Source: Clostridium sp.
Lineage (GTDB): Bacteria; Bacillota; Clostridia; Lachnospirales; Lachnospiraceae
Length of the DNA: 49,449 bases
Assembly: GCA_023667695.1 (NCBI GenBank)
Contig: JAMOZY010000020.1
Span: forward strand, 1 to 49,449
Reading direction: 5' to 3'
Part shown: positions 40,691-49,383 of the stretch, piece by piece
Numbering within the stretch: the first letter of the stretch is position 1
Layout: every line of letters begins with the position of its first letter
Notes under the pieces: generated by a model
Database searches by the model: none
What the model was told of the DNA's origin: nothing
The model's input: the letters and a program-made list of their open reading frames with translations, nothing else
Made by a program: the position numbers and the translations under genes

Positions 40691-41347
40691 ATGATTCGGA
40701 TATTAATTGTAGAAGATGAAAAGGCAATATCAGATTTGATTTATATGAATTTAACAGATGCAGGTTATCAATGTACCTGCGCCCTGGATGGTATGACAGC
40801 CTGTGATTTATTGGAGGAGCATACCTATGATTTGGCATTGCTGGACATTATGCTTCCGGAGGTTAACGGGTATGAACTGCTGGACTATATCCGTCCCTTA
40901 GAGATTCCGGTTATTTTTATTACGGCAAAGGCTGCACTGAAGGATCGGGTAAAGGGCCTGGAATTAGGAGCAGAGGATTATATTGTAAAGCCCTTTGAGA
41001 TTGTAGAACTGCTGGCACGGGTCAAGGTAGTACTGCGCCGGTATCATAAGCTGGAGGAGGGATATCTTGAGATACAGGATGTCCGGATTGATATTGAGAA
41101 ACGCCTGGTGTGGAAAGCGCAGAAGGAAGTTGAATTGACGCCTAAGGAATTCGAATTGCTGCTGCTTTTCGCCAGAAACCAGAATATTACTCTGTTTCGG
41201 GATAAGATTTATGAAGCAGTTTGGGAAACAGAGTTTACCGGAGATACCAGGACTTTAGATTTGCATGTACAGCGGCTGCGGAAAAAGCTGGGCTTAGAGG
41301 GCTGTTTAAAGACCATTTACCGCTGTGGCTATCGGTTAGAGGTATAG
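40691..41347 (+). CDS. OmpR-family response regulator (host locus)
   Basis: The protein has 218 residues from ATG 40691. The receiver domain has IRILIVEDEKAISDLI, phospho-Asp in LALLDIMLPEVNGYELL, Thr in VIFITAKAALKDRV and Lys in EDYIVKPFEIVELL. The winged helix reads LTPKEFELLLLFARNQNITLFRDKIYEAVW and RTLDLHVQRLRKKLGL. It should bind 11-bp tandem sites; matching GATACA repeats are found before this gene and before the ABC operon. The kinase gene follows after 3 bp. The ribosome site is weak. Confidence 0.94.
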   Translation: MIRILIVEDEKAISDLIYMNLTDAGYQCTCALDGMTACDLLEEHTYDLALLDIMLPEVNGYELLDYIRPLEIPVIFITAKAALKDRVKGLELGAEDYIVKPFEIVELLARVKVVLRRYHKLEEGYLEIQDVRIDIEKRLVWKAQKEVELTPKEFELLLLFARNQNITLFRDKIYEAVWETEFTGDTRTLDLHVQRLRKKLGLEGCLKTIYRCGYRLEV

Positions 41348-41350
41348 GGT

Positions 41351-42796
41351 ATGAGTTTTAAGCTTAAGGTATTGATAACGAATATTATGCTGATGGCTGT
41401 GAGCCTTGGAGTGATTGGATATCTGATGATACATAACAGTTATCGGGTATCCATGGATATGCAGATGGACCGGGCGATGGAGGAGCATCAGATGGTAGTA
41501 TCTGCCGTAGAATCTGCAGTCGTGGATTTTCTGGTAAACGACAGCTTTCACTCGATGGAACAGATTGGAGAAATCGGGGAAGAAATAGCCGGTACGGTAG
41601 AAGGTACTGGGACCAGGTTCTGCTTTCTGGATGGAGACCGCCAGTGTATTTATTCCAATGGGGAAGAATTGAATTTTAATAAGGAACTGTTGGATTATCT
41701 GGAACGTGGAAAACGGAATTATACCATAGAGGAGCAGGATTCGAATGCAATCTTAACGATAGCCAGTCTGATTCGTGTAAATGACAGTAATATGTATCTG
41801 GTAAACCAGCGGGATATTTCTGACATATACCGGGAGAATGAGAAGCAGATTCGCTTCTTTCAGATTATCATGATAGCAGCCTTGATTATATGCGGCGGTG
41901 TCATTTCTGTTATTAGCTGGTGGCTGACAAAAACCATTGAGCAATTGAATAATACGGCATCTGTCATTGCATCGGGGGATTATTCAGTGCGGACCCGGCT
42001 GGTATCCAATGATGAGATTGGTGAACTGGCAGAGAAGTTTGACAGTATGGCGGAAGCCATTGAAGACCATGTGCAGGAGTTAAAGGACCATGCAAGGCAG
42101 CAGGAGGATTTTGTGGCAAGCTTTACCCATGAAATCAAGACGCCAATGACCGCAATTATTGGTTATGCCGATATGCTTCGTTCCAAGGACATGGAAGAAG
42201 AACAGCAGATATTGACTGCAAACTATATCTTTCAGGAGGGAAAGCGGTTGGAAAGCATGTCTCTGAAGCTTTTTGATTTGATTGCCTTGAAAAGAGAGAA
42301 TATCGAGAAGCAGAAGATTTATACACAGGTATTTGGGGAAGAGATTGAAAACAGTATTCTGCCGATTTTGGAGCGTGCAGGCCTTTCCTTTTCTGTAAAT
42401 ATGCAGCCGGCTGTCATAGAAGGGGACCGGGAATTGTTGAAAACAGTATTCATTAATCTGATTGATAATGCGCGAAAAGCCTCAAAGCCGGGAGATGAGA
42501 TTCGAATGCGCGGGTTATGGAACCGGGAGGCGGAAGATGCCACCCTTTATGAGATTCAGATTCAGGATGATGGCTGTGGTATACCGGAAGAGGAAGTCGA
42601 TAAAATTTGTGAAGCATTTTATATGGTAGATAAGTCCCGGGCGAGAAAGCAGGGAGGAGCTGGACTGGGACTTGCGACGACTTCTTTAATCATAGAGGTA
42701 CATCGGGGAAGATTTCTGATTGAAAGTACAGTAGGGAAGGGAACGACGATGCATGTTCTTCTGCCGGGAAAGGAGATGGATACATATGAGGCGTAG
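41351..42796 (+). CDS. Sensor histidine kinase (host locus)
   Basis: A 481-residue kinase. Membrane helices at about residues 7-26 and 177-197 enclose an extracellular sensor domain of 150 residues. HAMP follows (ASGDYSVRTRLVSNDEIGELAEKF), then the H-box ASFTHEIKTPMTAIIGYADML, the N-box INLIDNARKASKP, G1 IQDDGCGIPEEEVDK and G2 GGAGLGLATTSLIIE. It partners with the regulator just upstream. Its end overlaps the next gene by 11 bp, so the third protein is produced with it. Confidence 0.95.
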   Translation: MSFKLKVLITNIMLMAVSLGVIGYLMIHNSYRVSMDMQMDRAMEEHQMVVSAVESAVVDFLVNDSFHSMEQIGEIGEEIAGTVEGTGTRFCFLDGDRQCIYSNGEELNFNKELLDYLERGKRNYTIEEQDSNAILTIASLIRVNDSNMYLVNQRDISDIYRENEKQIRFFQIIMIAALIICGGVISVISWWLTKTIEQLNNTASVIASGDYSVRTRLVSNDEIGELAEKFDSMAEAIEDHVQELKDHARQQEDFVASFTHEIKTPMTAIIGYADMLRSKDMEEEQQILTANYIFQEGKRLESMSLKLFDLIALKRENIEKQKIYTQVFGEEIENSILPILERAGLSFSVNMQPAVIEGDRELLKTVFINLIDNARKASKPGDEIRMRGLWNREAEDATLYEIQIQDDGCGIPEEEVDKICEAFYMVDKSRARKQGGAGLGLATTSLIIEVHRGRFLIESTVGKGTTMHVLLPGKEMDTYEA

Positions 42797-43784
42797 ATGG
42801 AATCGCAAAGAAGTAATGTGGCTGGGCATCAGTGTTCTGCTTGCGGTTTTTTGTATGATTCTACCGGGAATACTTGTGAATGCACAGGCAGAACGCAATA
42901 AAAATACGGTTCATCAGGCATCGGCTTCCTATTATTCCTCCCGTACGCAGACGGCAGTACAAATGACCCTCTATGAGCGGATGAAGCTAATCAGCGGTGA
43001 GTGGGAAAGTAATTGGGCGGAAGTAAATCAGCAGGAAATGCAGGATATTTCAAAAATTCCGGAAGCGAGTCGGCCGAATCTGCAAAGCGGACAAGGGGGG
43101 GACTTGGAACTGACCGGTTATTGCTATATGGATTATCAAAGTGTTTTGGAGCATGTGGAAGAAGAACTTAAGGTGTATTATGAAGTGGGCTTCTATCCGG
43201 AAAATCCGGAAAGCACATATAGTAACTGGTATCGTCCAACGGTAAAGCTGTATCAGTTTTCCGATGCTATTTTTGATTCCTATATATGCTATGTATGGCT
43301 GGTAGAATTGGAATACTATGATGGCTCCATGCGGCATACGGTATTGTTGGATGACACCTCTGGTATGATTTTGGCGGCAGGTATACAAGGAGAGGATTAT
43401 AGGCTGGATACACAGTGGAGATACAATGCAGAACAGCTTCCGGAGGTTTCTGACAGCTTACTGGACTATTATCATAGGATACAGCCCGTTCAGTCTGCTT
43501 TCGATATTACCGGTACCAATGGATATCAGCCCCAGTATGAGTTATGGAACACGGCATATGGTTTAACTGCCGGGCAGAAAACCGGTAGTTCTCCGGGACT
43601 TGCACAAAAGCAGGTGCTGCTAAGCGCTTCGACAGATATTGCTTCTTATACAGAGGCAATCCGAGAGGTTAAAAATATTGTAAATAATGATAAGTTCATA
43701 TATTCCCTGCGCTGGAATGACCGACAATGCTGGTTTAGTCTGTCTCCATTTACAGTACAGCTGGAGCAGGAGGGTGTGGAATAA
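42786..43784 (+). CDS. Membrane-anchored extracellular protein of the two-component operon
   Basis: The protein has 332 residues from ATG 42786, placed by AAAGGAGATGGATACAT inside the end of the kinase gene. One N-terminal helix (WLGISVLLAVFCMILPGIL) anchors it, so residues 35-332 lie outside the cell. The outer part starts with a helical stretch (YYSSRTQTAVQMTLYERMKLI) and continues with mixed alpha/beta sequence rich in Tyr and Trp. No known domain is recognised. As it is coupled to the kinase, it may modulate sensing or act in the same envelope function as the ABC operon. Confidence 0.75.
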   Translation: MRRRWNRKEVMWLGISVLLAVFCMILPGILVNAQAERNKNTVHQASASYYSSRTQTAVQMTLYERMKLISGEWESNWAEVNQQEMQDISKIPEASRPNLQSGQGGDLELTGYCYMDYQSVLEHVEEELKVYYEVGFYPENPESTYSNWYRPTVKLYQFSDAIFDSYICYVWLVELEYYDGSMRHTVLLDDTSGMILAAGIQGEDYRLDTQWRYNAEQLPEVSDSLLDYYHRIQPVQSAFDITGTNGYQPQYELWNTAYGLTAGQKTGSSPGLAQKQVLLSASTDIASYTEAIREVKNIVNNDKFIYSLRWNDRQCWFSLSPFTVQLEQEGVE

Positions 43785-43896
43785 AAGTGAGAAACAGTTC
43801 CCTTTTAAGCAGATTTGTGTAATAAATACACACGTTTGTTTTAGAAGGGAATTTTTAATTCCTGTCCCATTGCTTACAGCGGGGTTATTGACCGCA

Positions 43897-43928
43897 GATA
43901 CATTTTAGATACATTTGAATGATAAAAT
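43897..43928 (+). promoter_or_regulatory. Tandem GATACA repeats and -10 upstream of the ABC operon
   Basis: GATACATTTTA (43897-43907) and GATACATTTGA (43908-43918) are followed by TAAAAT (43923-43928), starting 5 bp after the last repeat. The distance is identical to that upstream of the two-component genes. The ABC operon starts about 100 bp downstream. Confidence 0.65.
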
Positions 43929-44024
43929 AAAAAAAGGAAAAGGATTGCCTCTGGTAACGGTAAAAGCAATGGATGGTTCGATTATCAATCGGACGACAGG
44001 ATATTAGCAGGAGGAAGGAATAGA

Positions 44025-44885
44025 ATGCGGGCATTTCAAACAGACTTAGAACGGGCCATAACTTCCATTGGATTTATGCTGGCAGTTGTGGGAATTGTGA
44101 TTGCGTTAATGGCAGGTGGGTTTACCGGCCTATGGGTGGATATGGAGATGGTAAAAAAGGAAGGATTGGAGTTCGGCTATCACTGGCAGATGCTGAAACG
44201 GGGTCTGCAAAGCGAAGCCTTTACCTTCGCCTTGCCGATTCTTTGTACCCTGGGCTTTGGAGGCGTGTATCTGGAGGAAATGAAAAGCGGATATTATAAG
44301 TTTGCCCTTCCCCGCTATGGAAGACGGACCTATGTATTGACGAAGATAATCGTAAGTGTGTTGTCTGGCGGGCTGGCAATGTGGCTGGGTGTGATGTTGA
44401 CGGCGTTGATTTACTGGGCGGTATATGCACCGATGGAAATCAATATGGAGCTGGCGGCACTGAATGGCAGGGTAGCGGATGTCATGTATGAGGCTACCGG
44501 TGCGGCGAAGGATGTGTATGGCTCTTATGTAGATGTAACGGTACAGGATGCGCTGCATAGTAATATATTTTTCTTGCTGCTTCAATGGTCTGCCATGGCA
44601 TTTTTAATGGGTGGTACATGGGCAGGCGTCAGCTGTTTTTTTGCGGTTCTGTACGGAAATCGCTATATGGCATATGGTGCTTCCTTTCTCATCAGCTATT
44701 TGCTGATTATCCTGCTGACGCGGTTTTTTAATAACATCTATATATTAAATCCCCGGGAATGGTTCAATCAGACCTGTTATTGGGAAGGGGGAAACTTAGG
44801 CGTTATGGCATTGCTGACAGAGTGTATGCTGCTTCTGATGCTGGTAAACGGTATTCTGATGGAGCGAAAGCTTGCGCCGTTATAG
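44025..44885 (+). CDS. ABC-2-type membrane permease (first of two)
   Basis: A 286-residue protein with about six membrane helices. Helix 1 is at about 13-35 (ITSIGFMLAVVGIVIALMAGG). A second segment ends FALPILCTLGFGGVYLEEMKSG, the cytoplasmic YYKFALPRYGRRTYVLTKI matches ABC-2 permeases, and several C-terminal helices follow. The gene opens a five-gene operon behind AGGAGGAAGGAATAGA. A second permease and one ATPase follow, so the transporter is probably a heterodimer of permeases. The transported substrate is unknown. Confidence 0.8.
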   Translation: MRAFQTDLERAITSIGFMLAVVGIVIALMAGGFTGLWVDMEMVKKEGLEFGYHWQMLKRGLQSEAFTFALPILCTLGFGGVYLEEMKSGYYKFALPRYGRRTYVLTKIIVSVLSGGLAMWLGVMLTALIYWAVYAPMEINMELAALNGRVADVMYEATGAAKDVYGSYVDVTVQDALHSNIFFLLLQWSAMAFLMGGTWAGVSCFFAVLYGNRYMAYGASFLISYLLIILLTRFFNNIYILNPREWFNQTCYWEGGNLGVMALLTECMLLLMLVNGILMERKLAPL

Positions 44886-44922
44886 AATCAATTATGAAAT
44901 AAGGGTAGAAAGGAGGCAATAT

Positions 44923-46440
44923 ATGAAGAGGAAGGCTGGAAAAATAAGTGCCGTTATGGCTGTAATCCTGTTGCTGCTGTCAGGATGCTTAAAAACTCCG
45001 GAATTTGAATCGGTCAGCAATAAAGAGGGAATAGGTGATTGGTTAGTAAATAGTACTGCCAGTGATGAAGGAATTTCTCTCCGAGAACAGCTCCGGGTGC
45101 CGGATTCGGTTCATTGGACCAGTGACAAGGGAAATGAATATACAACCGTTGCCATTAATGGGGCGCCGGTAATTTCAGAAGGAACTGCGGTTCCGGTATG
45201 GGAAATTCACCAAAAGAATATTGGCAGTGAATTATTAGAAAGCTATGCAGAGCTTTTGTTTGATAATGAACAACGGCGAGTACCGGGAGATTATACAAGG
45301 CAATACCGGCTGCAATATATAGAAGCATTAGAAGCATGTCTGGCATCCGGCTGTACTGCCGATGGAACACCCTTAGATGAAGCTTATTTTTCCGGATATA
45401 CAGAGGTGTTGCGACAGACCCTGGAACGTGAATATGAGAATCTGGATACGTTAGAGGAGGAATCGGATTGGGAAACGAAGGAAGTATATGATTATTCGTT
45501 TGATTCAGATTCCATTGAATATAATATGGAGGATATGTCCTATGCATATGACATGGAAGAAGGTGGAGTTGTAGGTCTTTATAACGGAAGAGAATATGAA
45601 CTGCATTTTGAACGGGACGGAATGAATTCGGGTATCCATTTTCAAATGTATGATATTGAAGAAACAAGTTATGGTTGTCCATATCAGTTTATTTATTATG
45701 AAGTTCCGGAGACCGGTGAGTTCGCGGTAAAGCAGGCTGAGAGTACCTGTATGTATTCCAAGGAGGAGGCCGTATCCTTGTGTAAGGATTTTTTGATACA
45801 GCTTGGAATTGAAAATATGGAGGTTTCCGGAGAAATCCAGGAACTGAATCTGGTGAATAATAATGGGGCTGATGTGATAGAGCTGGGAAATGAGGGATAT
45901 TTAATATTCTTTACTCGGGCTTATGCTGGAATCCAGGATTTGAGCATGGGCAGCCGTCAGTTTATCAGTACAGGTACTATCTATGCTGGCGGGATGCCAA
46001 TCGGCATTCAATTTTATATGCAAAAGGAATTTAAGGAGTGGGAGGCCTCTGGTCATACCGAGGAAGGCTTTCAGTTGGATAAAATGCAGGAAGCCTCTGC
46101 TTTTATTGTAACAGATGATGGCATTGTATATGCCTGTCTGATGAATCCTATGGAGAATGCGATGTGCCTTGCCGAACATGTAAAGCTGTTGGAGTTTGAA
46201 CAGATACAGAGGCGGGCAGAGGACCAGATGGAAATACTGTATGCAGATGCGGGAACGGCTGACAGGAAAAGGGATATTAATGCAACCGCAATCGAGTTGA
46301 ACTATGCTGCGATGCAGGCACCGGACCGTGAGGGAGAATATATCATGGTTCCGGTCTGGGATTTCAGCTCCGGCAACGATATCTGGGTGACCGTGAATGC
46401 CATAGATGGAAGCCGGTTTGACAGAGACAAGGGTTTCTAA
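44923..46440 (+). CDS. Lipoprotein of the ABC operon
   Basis: The protein has 505 residues from ATG 44923 behind GAAAGGAGGCAATAT. The signal peptide MKRKAGKISAVMAVILLLLSGC has a lipobox LLSGC, so the mature protein is attached outside the membrane. The long acidic part has no catalytic motif I can name. The arrangement Cys-x-x-T-P-E at the mature N-terminus and overall pattern recall clostridial DUF6034-type lipoproteins, but this is weak. Its place between the two permease genes suggests it works with the transporter, for example as a sensor or substrate receiver. Confidence 0.75.
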   Translation: MKRKAGKISAVMAVILLLLSGCLKTPEFESVSNKEGIGDWLVNSTASDEGISLREQLRVPDSVHWTSDKGNEYTTVAINGAPVISEGTAVPVWEIHQKNIGSELLESYAELLFDNEQRRVPGDYTRQYRLQYIEALEACLASGCTADGTPLDEAYFSGYTEVLRQTLEREYENLDTLEEESDWETKEVYDYSFDSDSIEYNMEDMSYAYDMEEGGVVGLYNGREYELHFERDGMNSGIHFQMYDIEETSYGCPYQFIYYEVPETGEFAVKQAESTCMYSKEEAVSLCKDFLIQLGIENMEVSGEIQELNLVNNNGADVIELGNEGYLIFFTRAYAGIQDLSMGSRQFISTGTIYAGGMPIGIQFYMQKEFKEWEASGHTEEGFQLDKMQEASAFIVTDDGIVYACLMNPMENAMCLAEHVKLLEFEQIQRRAEDQMEILYADAGTADRKRDINATAIELNYAAMQAPDREGEYIMVPVWDFSSGNDIWVTVNAIDGSRFDRDKGF

Positions 46441-46470
46441 AAAAGAAATGGTTACAGAAGGAGAAATGGT

Positions 46471-47364
46471 ATGAAAGAAGCATTCACACTATGTAAAATT
46501 AATTATAGCCACTGGCGGGGAAATAAGCGGATTCTGGTATCCTTTCTGCTGGCAGCGGTGCTTTGCTTTTTGCTGACAGAGAAAATCATGGCATTTGCAA
46601 AAGAAAAGGATACCGTCATGATGGTAATGGAACCTTTTATCTGGAGCTTTGAAGACGGACAATCCATTATGCTCAGCTCCCTGATTCTGATTTTGTTATT
46701 TGCAGATATGCCGTTTTTGGATGGTTCCGTACCCTACTATCTGATACGAATCAACCGCAGGCAATGGCTTACCGGGCAATTGATGTATGTTATCAGCGCC
46801 ACGCTGCTTTATTTGGGATATATTTTCGTAATAACCGGACTTTTGTGTATGCGTCGGGCGTTTCCCGGCAATATGTGGAGTGAAACGGCTGCCCGGCTGG
46901 GCTATACAGATGCAGGAGAGGTCTTGGCAGTACCGGCGGTCATACATGCCATGGAAATGTCGCGCCCCTATAAGTGCGCTTTAATCATTGTCGGCTTGAT
47001 GCTTGGGTATACCTTGATGTCCGTACTGCTTATGTTTGTGGTGAATATGTGGAAAGGGCAGCTGGTGGCAGTTCTCAGTGTGGCAGGGCTTCATTTGTTT
47101 GGCATCCTGTTGAAGCCCAATTGGATTACGGCGTTATTTGATTTGAGTGTAGAGCAGCAAAAGATAGCCCGGTTTATCTGTGGCTGGCTTTCACCAATCC
47201 GGCAGGCGACCTTTCATTGTCATAATTTTGGCTATGATTCTCTTCCCAGAATGTGGCATTCCTTTGTATACTTTGGCGTACTGTCAGCAGTGCTGATTGG
47301 TTTATTATACTGGTCCATACGAAAATATAACTTTTACTTTGTAGGCGGGGAGGAATTAACATGA
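46471..47364 (+). CDS. ABC-2-type membrane permease (second of two)
   Basis: A 297-residue protein with about six membrane helices: LVSFLLAAVLCFLLTEKIM, IMLSSLILILLFADMPFL, GQLMYVISATLLYLGYIFV, and further ones up to SFVYFGVLSAVLIGLLYW. A cytoplasmic loop YYLIRINRRQWLTGQ fits ABC-2-type permeases. It overlaps the ATPase gene by ATGA (47361-47364), a strong sign that the two form a complex. It shares little sequence with the first permease, fitting a two-component membrane channel. Confidence 0.8.
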   Translation: MKEAFTLCKINYSHWRGNKRILVSFLLAAVLCFLLTEKIMAFAKEKDTVMMVMEPFIWSFEDGQSIMLSSLILILLFADMPFLDGSVPYYLIRINRRQWLTGQLMYVISATLLYLGYIFVITGLLCMRRAFPGNMWSETAARLGYTDAGEVLAVPAVIHAMEMSRPYKCALIIVGLMLGYTLMSVLLMFVVNMWKGQLVAVLSVAGLHLFGILLKPNWITALFDLSVEQQKIARFICGWLSPIRQATFHCHNFGYDSLPRMWHSFVYFGVLSAVLIGLLYWSIRKYNFYFVGGEELT

Positions 47365-48245
47365 GTATCACAGCAATGGCAAGAGGTTTGTTTCAAAAGA
47401 ATCCCTTATCAGGGGAGGAAAAAGAAGAACCGGAATGGGATGGCAGACTGCCGAGTGAAAAAAAATATACGGAGAATGAAGCAGAGGAGCAGGCACTATT
47501 TGGCGAGAAGCAGGGGGACAAGGTCCCGGAAGCTGCTGTGCTGGAAGAAAAAACGGGAAGCCCGCTGGAATTGGATTCTTCGAAGGAATATGCCATCATT
47601 ATTGAAAATGTGGTAAAGCAGTTTGGGGAAGAGCGGGTGTTGAAGAATGTTTCCCACGCGTTTGAAAAAGGAAAGGTGCATGGGATTATTGGAAATAACG
47701 GTTCCGGTAAGACAGTAATGTTTAAATGCATCTGCGGCTTCATGCAGCCCACAGAAGGAAGAATTCTGGTACGGGGAAAGGAAATTGGCAGGGATGTGGA
47801 TTTTCCGGAGCATATTGGCATTATTATTGAAACACCGGGATTTCTGGCTTTTAAGACCGGATTTCGCAATCTCCAGATACTGGCATCTCTGAATAACCGG
47901 ATTGGCAGGGAGGAAATCATACGAACCATCGAACGGGTGGGCTTGGACCCCGCCTTGAAGAAAACTGTTAGTAAATATTCTCTGGGTATGCGGCAGCGTC
48001 TGGGAATCGCCCAGGCAATCATGGAAGACCCGGATTTGCTGATTCTGGATGAACCCTTTAATGGTTTAGATAAGCATGGAGTTGCAGATATCCGGAATAT
48101 TATCATGGAGCTAAAGGAGCAGGGAAAGACGATATTGCTTGCCAGCCATAATGCAGAAGATATCCGCATTCTTTGCGATACCGTATGTGAAATGGATGCA
48201 GGAATATTACGGGAGGTATCAGGACATGAAGAGAACGAAGGGTAA
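47361..48245 (+). CDS. ABC transporter ATPase with acidic N-terminal extension
   Basis: A 294-residue protein. Residues 77-294 form a normal ABC ATPase: Walker A GIIGNNGSGKT (109-118), Q-loop near IGIIIETPGFL, signature YSLGMRQRLGIAQ, Walker B LLILDEPFNGLD and switch His in LLASHNAED. Before it lies an unusual extension of about 76 residues, rich in Glu, Lys and Pro (KEEPEWDGRLPSEKKYTENE), with no known domain. It could contact the permeases or a regulator. The gene overlaps both neighbours, and it should energise the two permeases. Confidence 0.92.
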   Translation: MSITAMARGLFQKNPLSGEEKEEPEWDGRLPSEKKYTENEAEEQALFGEKQGDKVPEAAVLEEKTGSPLELDSSKEYAIIIENVVKQFGEERVLKNVSHAFEKGKVHGIIGNNGSGKTVMFKCICGFMQPTEGRILVRGKEIGRDVDFPEHIGIIIETPGFLAFKTGFRNLQILASLNNRIGREEIIRTIERVGLDPALKKTVSKYSLGMRQRLGIAQAIMEDPDLLILDEPFNGLDKHGVADIRNIIMELKEQGKTILLASHNAEDIRILCDTVCEMDAGILREVSGHEENEG

Positions 48246-49383
48246 AAACAAACTGGCGGCAGTTGTGTTAAGTACAGCCATGGTATTCTTCTTATACAGC
48301 CATGGACTTCCGGTCATGGCACAGGCAATAGACAGTGCCGTAGGAAATGAACAGAATACAGATACCAGGGAAGATGGCAGCTCAGCCAATACTGCAGAGC
48401 AGCCGGGAACAAGCGAACCGACAACAGAGGGCAGCCATGTGCCGGAAGCTCCGGCAGAGAATACCCAGCAGAATCCCACCGAGAATACGGAGTCAATTGT
48501 GATTCCGGAAGTACCAGAGGAGGAACCGCCGGCCCATGCTCCCAAAATGGTAGTGTCCGCCTGTACTACGGATGTGGAACAGATTGAACCGGGAATGGAT
48601 GTGACCTTTACGCTTACCTTGAAAAACACCAGTTCTTCGGAAACGGTTTATAATATGAAGCTTAGCTATGAATGTACGACCGGAGACCTGACAGCATTGG
48701 AGGCGACAAACAGCCGATACATTGCCAGTCTGGGGGCCGGTGCAAGTACCAGCATATCCTTTCCTATGCATGTTTCCAGGGATATTGTGAATTACAATCA
48801 GAAGATTACGGTAAATATGGAATACGAAAATGAAGATGCCATGTCCTATGCGAGTTCAGAAAGTGTGTTTATTAATATTTACCGGCCATTAGGCTTTGTG
48901 GCAGATAAGCCTGTGGTTCCTGCACAGGTGGTATCCAAAACCACTGCGGATATAACCGTAAATCTGTTCAATACAGGGAAGGCAACGATTTATAATGTAT
49001 ACTGTAAGGTGGAATGCCGGGGATTTCTGGAAAGCGGCACATATTATGTTGGAAATATCATGCCGGAAAGCGGTGCTACTGCTAATCTGGCACCGATTGC
49101 AGCAAACCGCAATTATGGACGTCTGGGGGATGTACATATTGAAAAGTATGGGAGTGTAAATGGAAAAATCATTGTTACCTACGAGGATGAACAGGGAACA
49201 GAGTATACGGAAGAGTTAGTCATGCTTACGGAAATTTTGCCTCCGCCGGATGAAATAGAAGAGCCGGAAATCAGTGAAATCAAATATTCATCCCAGTGGT
49301 GGGTCAGTATTGTGATTCTTCTGCTTCTGGTGGATGTACTGGTTATTTTTCTGGCATATTATTTCCGGAAGCACCGGGTATAG
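48226..49383 (+). CDS. Secreted CARDB-like protein with C-terminal membrane anchor
   Basis: The protein has 385 residues from ATG 48226 behind GGGAGGTATCAGGAC. A signal peptide (GKNKLAAVVLSTAMVFFLYSHGLPVMAQA) is followed by a Thr/Glu/Pro-rich stretch (about 35-105), then one or two immunoglobulin-like CARDB domains (VEQIEPGMDVTFTLTLKNTS, and a second with VVPAQVVSKTTADITVNLFNTGKATIYNV). A C-terminal helix follows (WWVSIVILLLLVDVLVIFLAYYFRKHRV). It overlaps the ATPase gene by 20 bp. It probably stands on the outer face and binds protein or carbohydrate next to the transporter. A purine-rich ribosome site near 49434 suggests another gene beyond the edge. Confidence 0.85.
   Translation: MKRTKGKNKLAAVVLSTAMVFFLYSHGLPVMAQAIDSAVGNEQNTDTREDGSSANTAEQPGTSEPTTEGSHVPEAPAENTQQNPTENTESIVIPEVPEEEPPAHAPKMVVSACTTDVEQIEPGMDVTFTLTLKNTSSSETVYNMKLSYECTTGDLTALEATNSRYIASLGAGASTSISFPMHVSRDIVNYNQKITVNMEYENEDAMSYASSESVFINIYRPLGFVADKPVVPAQVVSKTTADITVNLFNTGKATIYNVYCKVECRGFLESGTYYVGNIMPESGATANLAPIAANRNYGRLGDVHIEKYGSVNGKIIVTYEDEQGTEYTEELVMLTEILPPPDEIEEPEISEIKYSSQWWVSIVILLLLVDVLVIFLAYYFRKHRV

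Noticed and set aside
47393-48169. 258-codon minus-strand frame inside the ABC ATPase gene
   Set aside because: It is antisense to Walker and signature motifs, with low-complexity Ser-rich sequence and no ribosome site.
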